A stretch of 64,000 bases of DNA from Pseudomonas putida (GCF_001941965.1 NZ_MKZO01000047.1:1-64000); one strand, 5' to 3'; counted from the stretch's first letter, positions 44,285-53,377 are shown. Notes: generated by a model from the letters alone, not told the origin. A program made the numbers and translations.

Positions 44285-44809
44285 TCAAGCAGGCACCACG
44301 GCCAACCCCTCGATGAACTGTCGAATCTCCCCGGCCCCACGCAAATGCACCACCGGGACCTGCGGCGCAACCGCCATCCTCACCGCCTCCAGCCCCTGGC
44401 GATACTCCCCGTCAAACCCCCACACGTATTTGAGAAACTCGAGAAATGCCCGGTCGAACTGCTCATGACAACCCTCGGCCAGGTCCGGCCGCGAGCGCTG
44501 GAAGGCGCTGCGCCTGATCACCCGCAGCGCACAGGTCAGGCGCGGTGTATCCAGCCAGATCACCAGGTCGGCGCGCGGCAGACGCAGATCGAAGGTGCGC
44601 CGGGCATAGTTGCCCTCGCACACCCAGCGCTCACCGGCCACCGCCTCACGCACCCGCTCGCGGAATTGTTCGGCGTCAGGCTCGACCCAGCCGGGCTGCC
44701 AGAAAAGTTTGTCGAGGTGCACCACCGGCAGCCCGAAGCGCCTGCCCAGTTCACGGGCGAGGGTCGACTTGCCGCTGCCGGCGTTGCCGAGGATCACGAT
44801 ACGTTGCAT
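44285..44809 (-). CDS. P-loop NTPase, adenylate-kinase-like (topology modulation / FlaR type)
   Basis: 174 residues. Walker A GNAGSGKST lies at residues 8-16, followed by the kinase-like VHLDKLFWQPGWVEP segment, then ERWVCEGNYARRTFD and a DLVIWLDTPRLTCALRVIRR strand-helix. This is the small nucleotide-kinase-like family often labelled topology modulation protein or FlaR; substrate unknown. It follows the glutathione transferase gene by only 3 bp on the same strand, so the two are probably co-transcribed. Confidence 0.82.
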   Translation of the reverse strand: MQRIVILGNAGSGKSTLARELGRRFGLPVVHLDKLFWQPGWVEPDAEQFRERVREAVAGERWVCEGNYARRTFDLRLPRADLVIWLDTPRLTCALRVIRRSAFQRSRPDLAEGCHEQFDRAFLEFLKYVWGFDGEYRQGLEAVRMAVAPQVPVVHLRGAGEIRQFIEGLAVVPA

Positions 44810-44812
44810 GGC

Positions 44813-45436
44813 TCAAGGCGTCCCGTTACGGCCATGCAGCAGATACCCCTGCCGCTGGCTCAAGCGCTCGTAGTACTCGCTCACCGCCGGCAGATGCGGA
44901 CGCTCGAACGGCGTGCCGAACCAGCGATTGACCGACAGCCCCAGCGGAATGTCGGCCAGGGTGAACTGCTCCCCGGCGACGAAGGCGCCGGTCCGGGCAA
45001 GTTGCTGGTCGAGAATGCCCATGTACCGCGACCACTCCGCCTGCCCGGCGGCGAGCGCTTCGGGTGACTGATGCAGTGGCGACTGGCGCACCAGCGACAT
45101 GAAGGTATAGCTCCAGGAGCGGTTCAGGTCGGAGGCCTGCCAGTCGATCCACTGATCGACCCGGGCCCGGGCTTTCGCCTCGAGCGGATACAGCGCCGCC
45201 TCGCCGTAGCGCGTCGCCAGGTAGCGGATGATGCTGTTGGATTCCCACAGGGTGAAGTCGCCGTCCTGGATCACCGGGATCATGGCGTTGGGGTTGAGGG
45301 CGAGGTACTCCGGGGTGTCGAGGGGCCGGAAGCCCGAACCCCAGTCTTCGCGCTCGAAGGGGAGGCCGATCTCGGCGCAGGTCCAGAGGACCTTGCGCAC
45401 GTTGATGGAGGTGGCTTTGCCGAGTATCCGAAGCAT
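44813..45436 (-). CDS. Glutathione S-transferase family protein
   Basis: 207 residues with a thioredoxin-fold N-terminal domain. ATSINVRKVLWTCAEIGLPF holds the likely catalytic Ser/Asn near residues 10-12, NPNAMIPVIQDGDFTLWES contains the cis-Pro, and Glu-Ser binds the glutathione gamma-glutamyl group. The helical C-terminal domain contains FTLADIPLGLSVNRWF. Expected to conjugate or reduce small electrophiles with glutathione in the cytosol. It lies upstream of the P-loop gene in one unit. Confidence 0.9.
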   Translation of the reverse strand: MLRILGKATSINVRKVLWTCAEIGLPFEREDWGSGFRPLDTPEYLALNPNAMIPVIQDGDFTLWESNSIIRYLATRYGEAALYPLEAKARARVDQWIDWQASDLNRSWSYTFMSLVRQSPLHQSPEALAAGQAEWSRYMGILDQQLARTGAFVAGEQFTLADIPLGLSVNRWFGTPFERPHLPAVSEYYERLSQRQGYLLHGRNGTP

Positions 45437-45520
45437 CTTTTCCGTCCTTGGGTGGCGAGGTGTGCATCCTCCACAGCGGACTGATAATGGTCAAGATGCG
45501 TTGTCGAAGTAGACGCAAAA

Positions 45521-45598
45521 CCCTGTGGGAGCTGGCTTGCCAGCGATAGCTATGGTGAGCTCACCGCCGCAATCGCTGGCAAGCCAGCTCCCACAGGG
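45521..45598. repeat. REP doublet (inverted pair)
   Basis: 27-bp arms (45521-45547 and 45572-45598) of the GGGAGCTGGCTTGCCAGCGA class are perfect inverted copies around a GGTGAGCTCACC palindrome (45554-45565). They lie between the GST gene and the end of the FecA-type receptor gene. Confidence 0.85.
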
Positions 45599-45691
45599 CA
45601 CGTGTCGGCCTCCAGGCCATCGCTCCCAAGGGCGACACGCCGGTAAAGGCGTGGCCCTGGCAAGAGTACGTCGCAGCGTTCGCGCGGATGA

Positions 45692-48196
45692 TCAGAACGT
45701 GCCCTTGAGGCTGACCATGAAGTTGCGCGGTTCACCGTAGAAGTTGCCCCACGACACTGCACCCACGCTTTGGTAGTACTTCTTGTCGAACAGGTTGTTG
45801 CCGTTGAGCGCCACGGTCCAGTGCTCGTCGATCCGGTAGGCGACCCGGCCGCTCCAGATGGCGTAGCCGGCCTGGACCGAGGTCACTGCCGGCCTCGCGT
45901 TGTGTACCGAAACATCGCTCTGTGCGGTGACCCCGGCGCCAAGGCTCCAGCGCTCCAGCTCCCCGGCCAACTGATAGTCGCTCCAGGCCCTGAACAGGTG
46001 GCGGGGGAAGTAGGTGGTCGAGAAGGTCGGCTCCTGGGGGTTGCTGTTGGCGCTGTCCAGGTAGCGGGTCTGGGTGTAGGTGTAGCCTGCCAGCAGTTGC
46101 AGGCGGTCAAGGACCTCGCCGCTGACTTCCGCTTCGAAGCCCTGCGCCCGGACCTTGCCCACGTCGGTGTAGCAGTAGCCGTCCGAGGAACCGATGCAGG
46201 TGCTGTCGTAGTTGGCTTCGGCGCGATGCTCCTCGACCGTGCGGAACAGGTTGAAGGCGGTATTGACGCGACCGTCCAGCAACTCGCCCTTGATGCCGAT
46301 CTCGTAGCTGGCGCCAGTCTTGGGCTGCAGCGGACTGCCGGATTCGTCGGTGTAGGTGCTCTGCGGCTGGAAGATATCGGCGTAGCTGGTGTAGACCGAC
46401 CAGTTATCGTCCAGGTCGTAGACCAGCGCGGCAAAAGGCGTGACCTGGCCGTTTTCCTGGCTGCGGTCATGCTGCCAGTAGTCCCAGGCCTGGGTATAGG
46501 AGTCGCGGCTGTTGCGGTACCAGCTCACCCGCGAGCCGAGGACGAAGGTCAGCGGTTCAGCCAGTTTCAGGCGCAAGGTGGCGTAGGTGCCGAACTGCCG
46601 GGTGTCCGACTCCGTGGGCAGCGGCCCGCCGCGGTAGGAGTTGGGCGGATAGTAGGCGTCCGCCGGCTCAGGCAGGTGCGGGTTGGGATTGAACGGATCC
46701 TGCGAGACACCGGGCAGGCCGCTCATGTTGATCAGCGCCCAGTGGTCGTGGGTGGTGGCACGGCTGGCGTTGGCGCCGACGACCAGTTCGTGGCGCAGGC
46801 CGAAGGCCTCGAACTTGCCGTCCAGGTACGCATCGAAGCCATAGTCGCTTTGGTCGTAGTCGAACACCCCGGAATAGACGGAGGACGGCGCCGCAGTCGC
46901 GCCCGGGGTGACGCCGCCCGGGGTTTCCGAGAGGGCGTACTTGATGTCCTGGTCGTTGTGGGTCCAGACGCCGGCGAACTTGAATGTCCAGTCTTCGTTC
47001 AGCCGGTGCGCCAGGTCGGCGAACAGCGTGGTGCGCTCGCTCTCCCAGTTGTTCCACGAGGCGCCGAGGCAGGTAGAGCGGCTGAGGTCGAGGCTCTTGC
47101 CGTTGCTGTAGCGGGGCAGGCCGTGCCAGCACGGGGTGGCGTCCAGGCGCTCGTAGGCGATGCCCAGGCCGACGGTGGTGTCGGGGGTGATGTCGTAGTC
47201 CAGGGCGCCGTAGAGAATCTGGTCGTTGCGTTTGGCGACATCGTAGAAGTACTGGCGATCCTGCACCGCGACCACGGCCCGCCCGCGCAGGGTGCCCGAT
47301 TCGTTGAGCGGGCCGCCGCTGTCCACCTGGCCACGATAATTGTCCCACGACCCGGCCGACAGGCTCAGGCTGGTGGAGGGGCTGGCCTGGCCGCGCTTGC
47401 GCACGAAATTGACCCCGCCGGCCGAGCTGCCGGAGCCCTTCAGCATGCCGGCGGCGCCCTTGAGCACCTCGACGCGATCGTAGAAGGCCATGTCGCCGGA
47501 GAAGCTGTTGGCCTGCACGTACTCGCCGCCTACATCCAGCGGCACGCCGTCGTACTGGTATTGGCCCTGCATCATGAAACCACGGGAATAGAAGTACTTG
47601 CCGCCCATGGGTGATTCGTAGGCGACGATGCCCGGGGTTTTCTCCATGGCCTGGTCGACGGTGTTGATGTTCTGGTCGTCCATGTACCTGCGGGTCAGCA
47701 CGGTGACGGCCTGCGGGGTTTCGCGCAGGGTATGCACGCCCTTGCCGATGGTCACTGCCTGGGCGGCGTAGGCGTTGGTGTCTTCGCTGGTGGGGTCAAG
47801 ACGCTGGCTGCTGATGGTGGTGGCGCCCAGTTCCATCGAGCCCTGCTCGTTGAGCAAAGGCCGCAGGGCATAGCTGCCGTTGCTTTGCGGTACCGCTTGC
47901 AGGCCGCTGCCTTGCAGGAGGATGGCGAAGCCCTGGTCGACGCTGTAGGTGCCGTCGAGTCCGCCGGACTGGCGCCCCTGGAGCAACGCCGCATCGAACG
48001 ACAGGGCAGTGCCCGATGCCGAGGCGAAGGTGCTGAGGGCCGCCGTCAGGCTGCCCGTCGGGACGTGATACGACTGCATTGCGCCGGCTTCGGCAGTCTG
48101 GGCCAGGCCAGGCAGGCTAAGCACGCCGAGTGTGCAAAAGCCCAGGCGAATGGCCACGGCCACCGGTGTCAGCAGGCGTGCGTGCGGGTACTTCAT
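45692..48196 (-). CDS. TonB-dependent siderophore receptor with STN signalling domain
   Basis: FecA/FpvA-type transducer of 834 residues. The order is signal peptide; STN domain (YHVPTGSLTAALSTFASASG to NGSYALRPL), which contacts FecR in the periplasm; plug (about residues 150-270, with FMMQGQYQYDGVPLDVGGEY); and a barrel ending MVSLKGTF. Besides ferric-siderophore uptake, it should report ligand occupancy to the FecR and FecI proteins encoded just upstream. ATG 48196 is chosen because GAGGAA stands 5 bp before it. The gene follows fecR by 103 bp. Substrate unknown. Confidence 0.93.
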   Translation of the reverse strand: MKYPHARLLTPVAVAIRLGFCTLGVLSLPGLAQTAEAGAMQSYHVPTGSLTAALSTFASASGTALSFDAALLQGRQSGGLDGTYSVDQGFAILLQGSGLQAVPQSNGSYALRPLLNEQGSMELGATTISSQRLDPTSEDTNAYAAQAVTIGKGVHTLRETPQAVTVLTRRYMDDQNINTVDQAMEKTPGIVAYESPMGGKYFYSRGFMMQGQYQYDGVPLDVGGEYVQANSFSGDMAFYDRVEVLKGAAGMLKGSGSSAGGVNFVRKRGQASPSTSLSLSAGSWDNYRGQVDSGGPLNESGTLRGRAVVAVQDRQYFYDVAKRNDQILYGALDYDITPDTTVGLGIAYERLDATPCWHGLPRYSNGKSLDLSRSTCLGASWNNWESERTTLFADLAHRLNEDWTFKFAGVWTHNDQDIKYALSETPGGVTPGATAAPSSVYSGVFDYDQSDYGFDAYLDGKFEAFGLRHELVVGANASRATTHDHWALINMSGLPGVSQDPFNPNPHLPEPADAYYPPNSYRGGPLPTESDTRQFGTYATLRLKLAEPLTFVLGSRVSWYRNSRDSYTQAWDYWQHDRSQENGQVTPFAALVYDLDDNWSVYTSYADIFQPQSTYTDESGSPLQPKTGASYEIGIKGELLDGRVNTAFNLFRTVEEHRAEANYDSTCIGSSDGYCYTDVGKVRAQGFEAEVSGEVLDRLQLLAGYTYTQTRYLDSANSNPQEPTFSTTYFPRHLFRAWSDYQLAGELERWSLGAGVTAQSDVSVHNARPAVTSVQAGYAIWSGRVAYRIDEHWTVALNGNNLFDKKYYQSVGAVSWGNFYGEPRNFMVSLKGTF

Positions 48197-48299
48197 GGTG
48201 TTCCTCCCCAAATGAAACCGTGCAAAACGGCATCTACTGAGGATTGGCCGAGCAGGGTGGGCAAACAGTGCAACGGGAATCGAAGTATTTTTTCGCGGC

Positions 48300-49268
48300 T
48301 TATGCGTGCGCCGGCAATACGCTGACCCAGTAGTCGGTGCGCCGCACGATGCGCAGGCCGAAGCCGCTTTCCAGGGCGGCGAGGGCGCGGTCGGTGTCGT
48401 CCAGGGGGAAGGCGCCGGAGATCTTCAGGCCAGCGATGGCCGGATCGCAGCGCAGCCAGCCGTGGCGATAGCGCGACAGTTCTTCGAGCAGTTCGCCGAG
48501 GGGGCGCTGGATGGCGATCAGGCTGCCGGTGCGCCAGGAGGCCACGCTGGAATCGCTCTGCCAGGGGGCGCCGAGGCGGGCGCGGTCGAAGCGCAATTGC
48601 TGCCCGGCTTCGATCCGCAGTACCTGATCACTGGCGGCGGGGCGGACTTCCACGGCTTTTTCCAGGACCGCCACCTCGCAGAACTGCGCCTCGGTCTGCA
48701 CTGTGAAGCGGGTGCCCAGCGCACGGATCCGGCCTTGCGCGGTGTCCACCAGGAACGGCCGGGCCAGGCCATCGACCGCCGTCTCCACCAACACCCGGCC
48801 ACTAAGCAGGCGCAGCAGGCGGCGCTCGGCGTCGAAGCGCACATCCACGGCGGACTGACTGTCCAGCAGCACCTGGCTGCCATCGGCCAGGGCCACGCGG
48901 CGCTGCTCGCCCACGCCGGTGTGATGGCTGGCCATCAACGCCGAGCGCCACTGGCTGTCCCAGCCGCTCCAGCCCACCGCGCCGACCCCGGCCAGCACCA
49001 GCAGTTGGCGCAGCACCCGGCGCCGTGACGCCCGGGAATGATTCAGCGCCGAAGCGGCGACAGTGCCCGGGACGCCTTCGACCATCTGCCGCACCGACTC
49101 GACCTGCTGCCAAGCCTGGCGGTGCAGCGGATCAGCGTTGTGCCAGCGCTGCCAGCCAAGGCGGTCGGATTCGCTCTCGATCCCCGACGACAGCCGCGCA
49201 TACCATTGCGCCGCGCTGTGCAGGGCCTCGCGTTCGGCAGGGTTCAGGGCCGGGCGGACGGTACTCAC
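48300..49268 (-). CDS. FecR-family anti-sigma / sigma regulator
   Basis: 322-residue inner-membrane regulator. The N-terminal cytoplasmic FecR domain includes SAAQWYARLSSGIESESDRL. A single hydrophobic span (LRQLLVLAGVGAVGWSGW) lies near residues 87-104. The periplasmic FecR region contains RVALADGSQVLLDSQSAVDV and LVDTAQGRIRALGTRFTVQT. The C-terminal GAFPLDDTDRALAALESGFG is the STN-like segment that meets the receptor. It would hold the FecI-type sigma factor inactive until the receptor binds its siderophore. It overlaps the sigma gene by 4 bp. Confidence 0.93.
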   Translation of the reverse strand: MSTVRPALNPAEREALHSAAQWYARLSSGIESESDRLGWQRWHNADPLHRQAWQQVESVRQMVEGVPGTVAASALNHSRASRRRVLRQLLVLAGVGAVGWSGWDSQWRSALMASHHTGVGEQRRVALADGSQVLLDSQSAVDVRFDAERRLLRLLSGRVLVETAVDGLARPFLVDTAQGRIRALGTRFTVQTEAQFCEVAVLEKAVEVRPAASDQVLRIEAGQQLRFDRARLGAPWQSDSSVASWRTGSLIAIQRPLGELLEELSRYRHGWLRCDPAIAGLKISGAFPLDDTDRALAALESGFGLRIVRRTDYWVSVLPAHA

Positions 49269-49780
49269 AGCAACCCCATGCGGATCAGGCAGCAGTGTTC
49301 GATGGCCTTGGCCATATGGTTGTTCACCGTGCGCAGGGAGATGCCCTGGCGCTCGGCGATCTTCGGATAACTCAAGCCTTCGAACTGCGACAGGATGAAG
49401 GTCTGGCGCACCTTGTCGCCGAGGCTGTCGAGCATGCGGTCGATCTCCATCAGAGTCTCGAGGACGATGGCCTGGGTTTCCTGGGAGGGCCAGGCGTCTT
49501 CGGGCAGGACGGCGAGGGCTTCGAGGTAGCTGTGTTCCAGCGCGCGACGCCGGAACAGATCGATCACCAGGCCCTTGGCCACGGTACTCAGGTATTGCCG
49601 GGGCTGCCGAATTTCCGTGGCCTGGCGGGCCTTGATCACCCGGACGAAGGTGTCCTGGACCAGGTCGGCGGCATCACTGTGGTTGTCCAGGCGCTTGCGC
49701 AACCAGCCGCGTAGCCAGCCGCTGTGGCTGCTGTAGAGATCGTGGACGGCGGAGCGCAGGGCGAAATCGTCGGCGGACAT
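49265..49780 (-). CDS. FecI-type ECF sigma factor
   Basis: 171 residues with the sigma-70 region 2 (DNHSDAADLVQDTFVRVIKA, then YLSTVAKGLVIDLFRRRALE) and region 4 (FEGLSYPKIAERQGISLRTV). It would direct RNA polymerase to the receptor gene promoter under FecR control. First gene of the sigma-FecR-receptor set. A GGAG stands at the right distance from ATG 49780, and a candidate Fur box lies just upstream. Confidence 0.93.
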   Translation of the reverse strand: MSADDFALRSAVHDLYSSHSGWLRGWLRKRLDNHSDAADLVQDTFVRVIKARQATEIRQPRQYLSTVAKGLVIDLFRRRALEHSYLEALAVLPEDAWPSQETQAIVLETLMEIDRMLDSLGDKVRQTFILSQFEGLSYPKIAERQGISLRTVNNHMAKAIEHCCLIRMGLL

Positions 49781-49791
49781 GGGAAGGAGTC

Positions 49792-49810
49792 GCTAATGAG
49801 AATTTGTTGC
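49792..49810 (-). promoter_or_regulatory. Candidate Fur box before the FecI gene
   Basis: GCTAATGAGAATTTGTTGC matches about 12 of 19 positions of the Fur consensus, best in the TAATGA-AAT half. It starts 12 bp upstream of the sigma-factor ATG, where Fur repression of FecI-type genes usually acts. Confidence 0.5.
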
Positions 49811-49915
49811 AATTTCACCTTTTTGTAACGGGTTTGGCAATGCCCGGATAACAGAACCCTCCGCATGGGCGGGGGTATCTACACAACCAGGGCGCTCCTG
49901 CAGATCCTGCGTTAG

Positions 49916-49936
49916 AAAAAGGGGACAGATTCATTG
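49916..49936. repeat. Solitary left end of the RAYT-type palindrome
   Basis: AAAAAGGGGACAGATTCATT matches the left end of the palindromes in the CDI cassette array but stands alone, 7.6 kb away from the last of them, with no right end. It lies in the intergenic space before the indole-type operon. Confidence 0.7.
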
Positions 49937-49950
49937 TCCAAAAACTTTCC

Positions 49951-49990
49951 GCACCCAACGGACATTCCCCGCACCCAGCGGACAGCCCCG
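49951..49990 (+). promoter_or_regulatory. 20-bp direct repeat upstream of the indole-type operon
   Basis: GCACCCAACGGACATTCCCC is followed directly by GCACCCAGCGGACAGCCCCG, 16 of 20 bases identical. The centres are 20 bp apart, about two helical turns, as for tandem sites of an AraC-type activator. They lie 53-92 bp before the operon's first ATG (50043). Confidence 0.45.
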
Positions 49991-50042
49991 ATCCCCCAAC
50001 CCCGTGAAGATGTCTCCAACGTCAACGACTGGAGATATCGCA

Positions 50043-51293
50043 ATGAAGGGGCATTACGTCTACGTCCGCTCGGACTCCGGCGAGCAGTTCCAGGCCTACC
50101 TGGCCACGTCCATCGATGGCCGTGGCCCGGGTGTGGTCCTCTGCCAGGAGATCTTCGGGGTCAACGCGGCCATGCGCGAGGTGGCCGACCAACTGGCCGA
50201 GGAGGGCTACACCGTGCTGGTGCCGGACCTCTACTGGCGCCAGCAGGCCGGGGTCGACCTGGGTTACAACGAAGCCGATTTCCAGCGCGCCTTCGCCCTG
50301 TACGAAGCCTTCGACGAAGGCCACGGCATCCGCGATATCGCTGCGACCCTGGGCCATCTTCGTGGCCTGGACGCCTGCAGCGATGCCGGCCTTGGCGTGG
50401 TCGGCTACTGCCTGGGCGGCAAGCTCGCCTACCTCGCGGCCTGCCGCCTGCCGGAAGTGGCCTGCGCCGTCGGCTACTACGGCGTCGGCATCGAACAGGC
50501 ACTGCATGAACTGGAAGGCCTCAGCGGCCGCCTGGTCCTGCACTTCGCCGAGATGGACCGCTTCTGCCAGGCCGACGCCCGCGAGTCGATCATCAACGCA
50601 CTCAAGCAGAAACCCGGCACCGAAGCCTACGTCTACCCCAATGTCGACCACGCCTTCGCCCGGCCCGCCGGGGATCACTTCCACAAGCCCTCGGCGCTGC
50701 TCGCCCATGAACGCAGCATCGCCGCGCTGCGCCGCACCCTCGGCCCGGACTACAACCTGTCGGACCTGTGGGAAGAACATATCCGCCATGAGTTCGATAC
50801 CCGCGACGTGCCGGCGACCATGGCGACCATGGTGCCCCAGCCCTACGTCAACCATATACCGACCATGACCGGCGGCGTCGGCTACCGCGAGCTGGCGCGC
50901 TTCTATCGCTACCACTTCGTGCATGGCAACCCGAAGGACATGAGCCTGACGCCGATCTCGCGCACCGTCGGCGCCTCGCAGATCGTCGACGAGTTCATCA
51001 TGAGCTTCACCCACGACCGCGAGATCGACTGGCTGCTGCCGGGCGTGGCGCCGACCGGGCGCTTCGTCGAGATCCCCATGCTCGGGGTGGTCAAGTTCCG
51101 CGGGCCGAAGCTCTACCACGAGCATATCTACTGGGACCAGGCCAGCGTGCTGGTGCAGATCGGCCTGCTCGACCCTGCCGGCCTGCCGGTGGCCGGGGCG
51201 GTCACGGCGCACAAGCTGCTCGACGAAAGCCTGCCCTCCAACACGCTGATGCCCGGCTGGGCCGCCAGCGCCGACCTGCCGATCGAGGGCTGA
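50043..51293 (+). CDS. iifA: Dienelactone-hydrolase-like protein fused to a SnoaL-like domain (IifA-type)
   Basis: 416 residues. The N-terminal alpha/beta domain carries a dienelactone-hydrolase active site: Glu36 in CQEIFG, Cys123 in GYCLGG, Asp172 and His203 in YPNVDHAF. The C-terminal third (about residues 280-416; YRELARFYRYHFV, IDWLLPGVAPTGRFVEIPML) is NTF2/SnoaL-like. Gene order and neighbours match the iif operon of Acinetobacter, where IifA acts late, turning 3-hydroxyindolin-2-one into anthranilate without a cofactor. I infer that role; plain dienelactone hydrolase is the alternative. ATG 50043 follows GGAG; the upstream ATG at 50004 lacks a ribosome site. The stop is 4 bp from the next start. 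Confidence 0.75.
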   Translation: MKGHYVYVRSDSGEQFQAYLATSIDGRGPGVVLCQEIFGVNAAMREVADQLAEEGYTVLVPDLYWRQQAGVDLGYNEADFQRAFALYEAFDEGHGIRDIAATLGHLRGLDACSDAGLGVVGYCLGGKLAYLAACRLPEVACAVGYYGVGIEQALHELEGLSGRLVLHFAEMDRFCQADARESIINALKQKPGTEAYVYPNVDHAFARPAGDHFHKPSALLAHERSIAALRRTLGPDYNLSDLWEEHIRHEFDTRDVPATMATMVPQPYVNHIPTMTGGVGYRELARFYRYHFVHGNPKDMSLTPISRTVGASQIVDEFIMSFTHDREIDWLLPGVAPTGRFVEIPMLGVVKFRGPKLYHEHIYWDQASVLVQIGLLDPAGLPVAGAVTAHKLLDESLPSNTLMPGWAASADLPIEG

Positions 51294-51296
51294 GCC

Positions 51297-52082
51297 ATGT
51301 CCATGAACCTGCAAGGCAAGGTGGCGCTGATCAGTGGTGGCGCGACCCTGATCGGCGCGGCGGTAGCCGCCGCGTTGGTCGCCGCAGGCGCCCGGGTGGC
51401 GCTGCTGGATATCGATCCCGGGGGCAGTGAAGTGGCGGCGGGCTTTGCCGAGGCCGGTCTCTTCATTGCCGTGGACCTGACCGACGATGCCGCGGTCAGC
51501 GACGCACTGGGCCAGGTCCGCCAGCGTTGGGGCCGTATCGACATGGTGATCAACCTGGCGTGCAGCTACCTCGACCAGGGCATCGCCTCCGACCGCAATG
51601 AATGGCTGCGCGCCCTCGATATCAACCTGGTGTCGGCGGTGCAACTGGTGCGTGCGGTGCACCAGGACCTCAAGGCCAGCGGCGGCGTGGTGGTCAATTT
51701 CACCTCGATTTCCGCCGGCTGCGCCCAGACCGGGCGCTGGCTCTACCCGGTGTCCAAGGCCGCCATGGCCCAGCTCACCCGCTGCATGGCCATGGACCTG
51801 GCCGCCGACGGCATTCGCGTCAACTCGGTGTCGCCGGGCTGGACCTGGTCGCGGGTGATCGCCGAAGTCAGCGGCGGCGACCGTGCCAAGGCCGACCGGG
51901 TAGCCGCCGACTACCACCTGCTCGGACGCCTCGGCGACCCGGCCGAAGTGGCCCAGGTGGTGGCCTTCCTCTGCTCGCCAGCGGCCAGCTTCGTGACCGG
52001 CGCGGACTACGCGGTGGACGGCGGCTACTCGGTGATGGGCCCGGAACGCAACCTGCCGGCCATTCCCCGGCTGGCGCAATAG
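51297..52082 (+). CDS. iifB: Short-chain dehydrogenase/reductase (IifB-type)
   Basis: 261 residues of the classical SDR fold. The nucleotide-binding loop is SGGATLIGAAVAAALVAAGA, then VNFTSIS with the catalytic Ser, and YPVSKAAM with Tyr and Lys. It ends TGADYAVDGGYSVMG, the usual SDR closing strand. In the iif pathway the SDR oxidises the indole dihydrodiol made by the oxygenase. The position after the DLH-like gene and before the flavin monooxygenase gene supports this. General SDR activity is certain; the substrate is inferred. Confidence 0.82.
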   Translation: MSMNLQGKVALISGGATLIGAAVAAALVAAGARVALLDIDPGGSEVAAGFAEAGLFIAVDLTDDAAVSDALGQVRQRWGRIDMVINLACSYLDQGIASDRNEWLRALDINLVSAVQLVRAVHQDLKASGGVVVNFTSISAGCAQTGRWLYPVSKAAMAQLTRCMAMDLAADGIRVNSVSPGWTWSRVIAEVSGGDRAKADRVAADYHLLGRLGDPAEVAQVVAFLCSPAASFVTGADYAVDGGYSVMGPERNLPAIPRLAQ

Positions 52083-52126
52083 ATCGCTTTTTCCCCCAAG
52101 ACATTCGAACAACAGGAGACACTCCA

Positions 52127-53365
52127 ATGCGTCGCATCGCCATCGTCGGGGCCGGCCAGGCCGGACTCCAGCTGGGCCTGGGCCTGCTCGCCCACGGTTA
52201 CCAGGTCAGCATCAGCACCAACCGCAGCGCCGAGCAGATCCGTGCCGGCAAGGTCATGTCCAGCCAGTGCATGTTCAACACCGCCCTGCAGACCGAACGG
52301 GACCTGGGCCTGAACTTCTGGGAAGAAAAGTGCCCGGCGGTCGAGGGCATCGGCCTCAGCGTGCCGCACCCGGAGCAGCCCGGGCACAAGGTGATCGACT
52401 GGAGTGCGCGCCTGGAGCGCTACGCCCAGGCCGTGGACCAGCGCCTGAAGATGCCGGCGTGGATGGATGAGTTCGTCCGCCGTGGCGGCGAGCTGAAGAT
52501 CGAGGATGTCGGCACCGCCGAACTGGAACGCCTGGCCGCCAGCCACGACCTGGTGCTGCTGGCCGCAGGCAAGGGCGAGATCGTCAACCAATTCCCCCGG
52601 GATGCCGAACGCAGCCACTTCGACAAGCCGCAGCGGGCCCTGGCCCTGACCTATGTGAAGGGCATGACGCCGATGTCGCCGTACTCGCGGGTGGCCTTCA
52701 ACCTGATTCCGGGGGTGGGCGAGTACTTCGTGTTCCCCGCCCTGACCCTGAGCGGGCCGTGCGAAATCATGGTCTTCGAAGGCGTGCCCGGCGGCCCGAT
52801 GGACTGCTGGCAGGATGTGCAAACGCCTGAGCAGCACCTGCAACGCAGCCTGGAAATCATCCGCCGTTACGTGCCGTGGGAAGCCGAGCGCTGCCGCAAT
52901 GTCGAGCTGACCGATGCCGGCGGCGTGCTCGCCGGGCGTTTCACCCCGATGGTGCGCAAGCCGGTACTGGAACTGCCGTCCGGGCTGCCGGTGTTCGGTA
53001 TGGCCGACGCCCTGGTGGTCAACGACCCGATCACCGGACAGGGCTCCAACAACGCCGCCAAGTGCAGCAAGGTCTACCTCGACGCGATCCTCGCCCGCGG
53101 CGACCAACCGTTCACCGCCGGCTGGATGGAACAGACCTTCGAGCGCTACTGGGACTACGCCCAGCACGTGGTGGGCTGGACCAACAGCATGCTGCTGCCG
53201 CCACCCGAGCACCTGCTGCACCTGCTCGGTGCCGCCGGCCAGTCGCAGACCCTGGCCTCGGTGATCGCCAACAACTTCGACGACCCGCGCCGCTTCGCCC
53301 CCTGGTGGTTCGATGCCCAGGCTTGCCAGGCCTTCGTCGACAAGCTGTCCCGCGCCGCTGCCTGA
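52127..53365 (+). CDS. iifC: Flavin-dependent indole/styrene monooxygenase, oxygenase component
   Basis: 412-residue two-component (group E, StyA-like) monooxygenase. FAD binding starts at residue 4 (IAIVGAGQAGLQLGLGLLAH). Characteristic segments are FNTALQTERDLGLNFWEE, FVFPALTLSGPCEIMVFEGV and the DALVVNDPITGQGSNNAAK flavin-site motif near the C-terminal third. It uses reduced FAD from the reductase encoded next door to epoxidise indole or styrene. Linkage to antABC and catA makes indole the better guess, as in Acinetobacter IifC. ATG 52127 follows CAGGAGA; a long open frame upstream belongs to the SDR gene read in another frame. Confidence 0.82.
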   Translation: MRRIAIVGAGQAGLQLGLGLLAHGYQVSISTNRSAEQIRAGKVMSSQCMFNTALQTERDLGLNFWEEKCPAVEGIGLSVPHPEQPGHKVIDWSARLERYAQAVDQRLKMPAWMDEFVRRGGELKIEDVGTAELERLAASHDLVLLAAGKGEIVNQFPRDAERSHFDKPQRALALTYVKGMTPMSPYSRVAFNLIPGVGEYFVFPALTLSGPCEIMVFEGVPGGPMDCWQDVQTPEQHLQRSLEIIRRYVPWEAERCRNVELTDAGGVLAGRFTPMVRKPVLELPSGLPVFGMADALVVNDPITGQGSNNAAKCSKVYLDAILARGDQPFTAGWMEQTFERYWDYAQHVVGWTNSMLLPPPEHLLHLLGAAGQSQTLASVIANNFDDPRRFAPWWFDAQACQAFVDKLSRAAA

Positions 53366-53377
53366 GGAATGACCACG

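Noticed and set aside
45770..47614. 614-codon plus-strand frame opposite the FecA-type receptor
   Set aside because: Antisense shadow of a clear TonB-dependent receptor; Val/Gly/Ala-rich without any motif.
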